A stretch of DNA of 7,469 nt from Rickettsia typhi (lineage in GTDB: Bacteria > Pseudomonadota > Alphaproteobacteria > Rickettsiales > Rickettsiaceae), in assembly GCA_945907105.1 (NCBI GenBank), contig CAMDSB010000049.1, forward strand, positions 1 to 7,469, read 5' to 3'. The notes beneath the pieces were generated by a model, which saw only the letters and a list, made by a program, of their open reading frames with translations, was not told where the DNA came from and ran no database searches. The position numbers were made by a program, and so were the translations under genes. Shown here one piece after another: positions 6,126 through 7,469 of the stretch; within the stretch, counting starts at the first letter, position 1; every line of letters starts with the position of its first letter.

Positions 6126-6215
6126 GGAGAGGTGGCCGAGTGGTTTAAGGCGCCCGCCTGGAAAGCGTGTTCACGAGCAATCGTGTCAAGGGTTCGAATC
6201 CCTTCCTCTCCGCCA
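6126..6215 (+). tRNA. tRNA-Ser (anticodon GGA), CCA encoded
   Basis: The acceptor arms GGAGAGG (6126-6132) and CCTCTCC (6205-6211) pair fully, with discriminator G6212 and an encoded CCA at 6213-6215. The D arm is GCC (6135-6137) with GGC (6149-6151). The anticodon loop CTGGAAA (6158-6164) carries GGA at 6160-6162, reading UCC and UCU serine codons. A long variable arm (CACGA/TCGTG around a GCAA loop) marks a class II tRNA. The T arm is AAGGG-TTCGAAT-CCCTT. The anticodon stem CCCGC/GCGTG has one C-U mismatch (6154 with 6168). A serine recombinase gene on the opposite strand overlaps the last 30 bases. Confidence 0.97.
6186..6215. other. Candidate attachment-site core at the tRNA-Ser 3' end
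   Basis: The 3' end of the tRNA (T arm, acceptor strand and CCA) is immediately followed by a recombinase gene oriented toward it, the usual layout of an element integrated at a tRNA 3' end. The tRNA stays intact, as expected if the element carries a copy of this end. The exact crossover cannot be set because the second copy would lie beyond the window. Confidence 0.4.
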
Positions 6216-7469
6216 TTCGATACGAGTGGTGGCTTTTTTGAATATATCAAACGGGAAACGCAAGGTAAACTCTAGCTTCTGGCCGTTTAATTTTAGGTTC
6301 TGAAATACGAAATTCAACATTTTGCGTTTTTGAGGCATTTCAGAACCTTTGAACGTCTCATAGGCTTCTGAAGCAAGATTTATAAGGGTTGCAGTGGTGT
6401 CAGTGAATTTATCGTCTGCTTCTTCATAATTACGTAATAACTGCAGTATTTCATACTGACGATCTTTTAATTGTTGTTTCTTGGCCTGGAATTCTTCCTT
6501 ACTAAGTTCATTATTAAGTCTTAAATCAACTAATGAATTTAGCTTATTTTCGGTTTCTGTGTGTTCTTTCTTCAAAACAGCTGTTTCTTGGATATGGTGA
6601 GATTTTTTAGCCTCATTAGTATTTTTTAGATGCGCAAGAGTATCTTTTAATATTTCAGGATCTTTAATACCTATTGTAGCAAAAATATCTTCAACTTGTT
6701 TTAGAATTTTATCTTCTCTTACATATATCTTCTTATTAGAATTCTTTGGGTCCCAAGTAGCTAAATATGTCCATTCATCAATCTTGCCATTTGCATATTT
6801 CTTCTTTTTAGTTTCAGCAGTTACAACTTTGCCAGTTATAGCGCACGTTATCAAACCTCTGAATAGAAAGTCTTTACCACCATATTTGAATGGTTTTTTA
6901 TTCCAACCCAAACGTACATCCTTGCAAGCCATAAAAATTTCTCTTGAAATAATTGGTTGATAGCAATGTGGCCACATTTCTCCTTTGACCTTCATCTGGC
7001 CATAATAAAAAGGCTGTTGTATTAAGCGATGTATTACTGCTTTATTTAAATGAAAGTTTTTTTTGCTACGCAAACCCCATTCTTTAGCCTTTCTTGTTAT
7101 ACAACTAAGAGTGTATACTCCTGTTGCATATTCTTCAAAGATTTTTTTTATAATCGGAGCTCGTAGATGATCAACAATTACTATACTATTGCCTTTTTCA
7201 TCTCGACCATTTAAGTAACCTAAAACTGCTGGACCAATCCATTCACCTTTGCGTAATTTATGGTCTAGACTTCTTTTGACATTGTCACTCAAGTTGTCAA
7301 CATAAGACTGTGCCATTAACACATTCATTCCCCACATTAATCTTGAATGAGATTGAGAATCTTTATGTATTATATAACCCTCAGTCCTAAAATGTAACTC
7401 TATCTTTCCAGCTTTGATTGGTTCTTCTAATAATGGAATTTCTGAAATTCTTCTTTGGATGCGATCAAC
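6186..7469 (-). CDS. Large serine recombinase (site-specific integrase), 5' end beyond window
   Basis: The frame is open to the right edge and shows 427 codons. The first visible residues, VDRIQRRI, match the DRLxR motif of the resolvase fold, so roughly the first 60-70 residues with the catalytic Ser are missing only because of the window. The visible part holds the rest of the catalytic domain and its long helix (to about 70), the DNA-binding Recombinase domain (about 75-190: [36 protein letters not shown]), a zinc-ribbon-like region (about 198-250: [12 protein letters not shown]) with only one Cys (209), and a coiled coil (about 290-350) typical of large serine integrases. The C-terminus, WRRGRDSNP, is antisense to the tRNA-Ser 3' end, which supplies the stop. 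The likely role is integration and excision of the element to the right. The ATG at 7337 is internal, not the true start. Confidence 0.92.
   Translation of the reverse strand, partial: VDRIQRRISEIPLLEEPIKAGKIELHFRTEGYIIHKDSQSHSRLMWGMNVLMAQSYVDNLSDNVKRSLDHKLRKGEWIGPAVLGYLNGRDEKGNSIVIVDHLRAPIIKKIFEEYATGVYTLSCITRKAKEWGLRSKKNFHLNKAVIHRLIQQPFYYGQMKVKGEMWPHCYQPIISREIFMACKDVRLGWNKKPFKYGGKDFLFRGLITCAITGKVVTAETKKKKYANGKIDEWTYLATWDPKNSNKKIYVREDKILKQVEDIFATIGIKDPEILKDTLAHLKNTNEAKKSHHIQETAVLKKEHTETENKLNSLVDLRLNNELSKEEFQAKKQQLKDRQYEILQLLRNYEEADDKFTDTTATLINLASEAYETFKGSEMPQKRKMLNFVFQNLKLNGQKLEFTLRFPFDIFKKATTRIEWRRGRDSNP
6213..6239 (+). terminator. Rho-independent terminator of tRNA-Ser
   Basis: CCATTCG (6213-6219) pairs with CGAGTGG (6223-6229), with one wobble pair and loop ATA. 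It is followed by TGGC and six T residues (6234-6239). The stem begins with the encoded CCA of the tRNA, and the whole structure lies inside the 3' end of the oppositely oriented recombinase gene. Confidence 0.6.

Noticed and set aside
5981..6250. Minus-strand open frame of 89 codons containing [11 protein letters not shown]
   Set aside because: It is the antisense translation of the tRNA-Ser gene, a well-known false ORF pattern, and has no other support.
1..7469. CRISPR array or toxin-antitoxin pair
   Set aside because: No regularly spaced repeats and no pair of small overlapping genes of that kind were seen on either strand.

Overview
The window looks like the chromosome of an alphaproteobacterium of the order Rickettsiales, probably a member or close relative of the Rickettsiaceae. 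The evidence is strong A+T richness, an Ffh protein whose sequence I recall as very close to the Rickettsia type, small conserved proteins beside it, and decayed mobile DNA. The genus cannot be fixed from the sequence alone.

Left part (1-2036), minus strand: a leftward cluster of ffh (signal recognition particle GTPase), a 69-residue conserved small protein and a Trm112-family protein. Gaps of 59 and 11 bases suggest co-transcription. A further leftward gene may begin with GTG at position 80 and run off the edge. From 2037 to 2190 lies a divergent promoter region containing a perfect 18-base palindrome, just ahead of an AlkC-like DNA alkylation repair gene on the plus strand (2191-2916).

Middle part (2880-5453): about 2.5 kb bounded by two direct copies, about 105-110 bases each, of the junction where the 3' end of the alkC-like gene meets the 3' end of a convergent membrane-protein gene (VUT/YhhQ-like, 5387-5953). 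Between the copies are a 3' scrap of the VUT gene, the wreck of an IS5-like transposase, two inverted repeats, and an intact 529-codon phosphoethanolamine transferase gene (EptA/CptA type, 3667-5256, minus strand). The simplest reading is that alkC-like and VUT were once direct convergent neighbours and that the cargo between them is a later acquisition or rearrangement. No gene here besides the transferase would explain its retention.

Right part (6080-7469): a tRNA-Ser(GGA) gene with encoded CCA and its own hairpin terminator, followed by a large serine recombinase gene reading back toward the tRNA and cut by the window edge at its 5' end. The last ten codons of the recombinase, stop included, are the antisense of the tRNA 3' end. 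This suggests an element integrated at the tRNA-Ser 3' end, whose remaining cargo and far end lie beyond position 7469.

I did not find a clearly new defence or effector system. The most notable points are the junction duplication flanking a lipid A modification gene, the recombinase that borrows its C-terminus from the tRNA gene, and the palindromic candidate operator before the alkylation repair gene.
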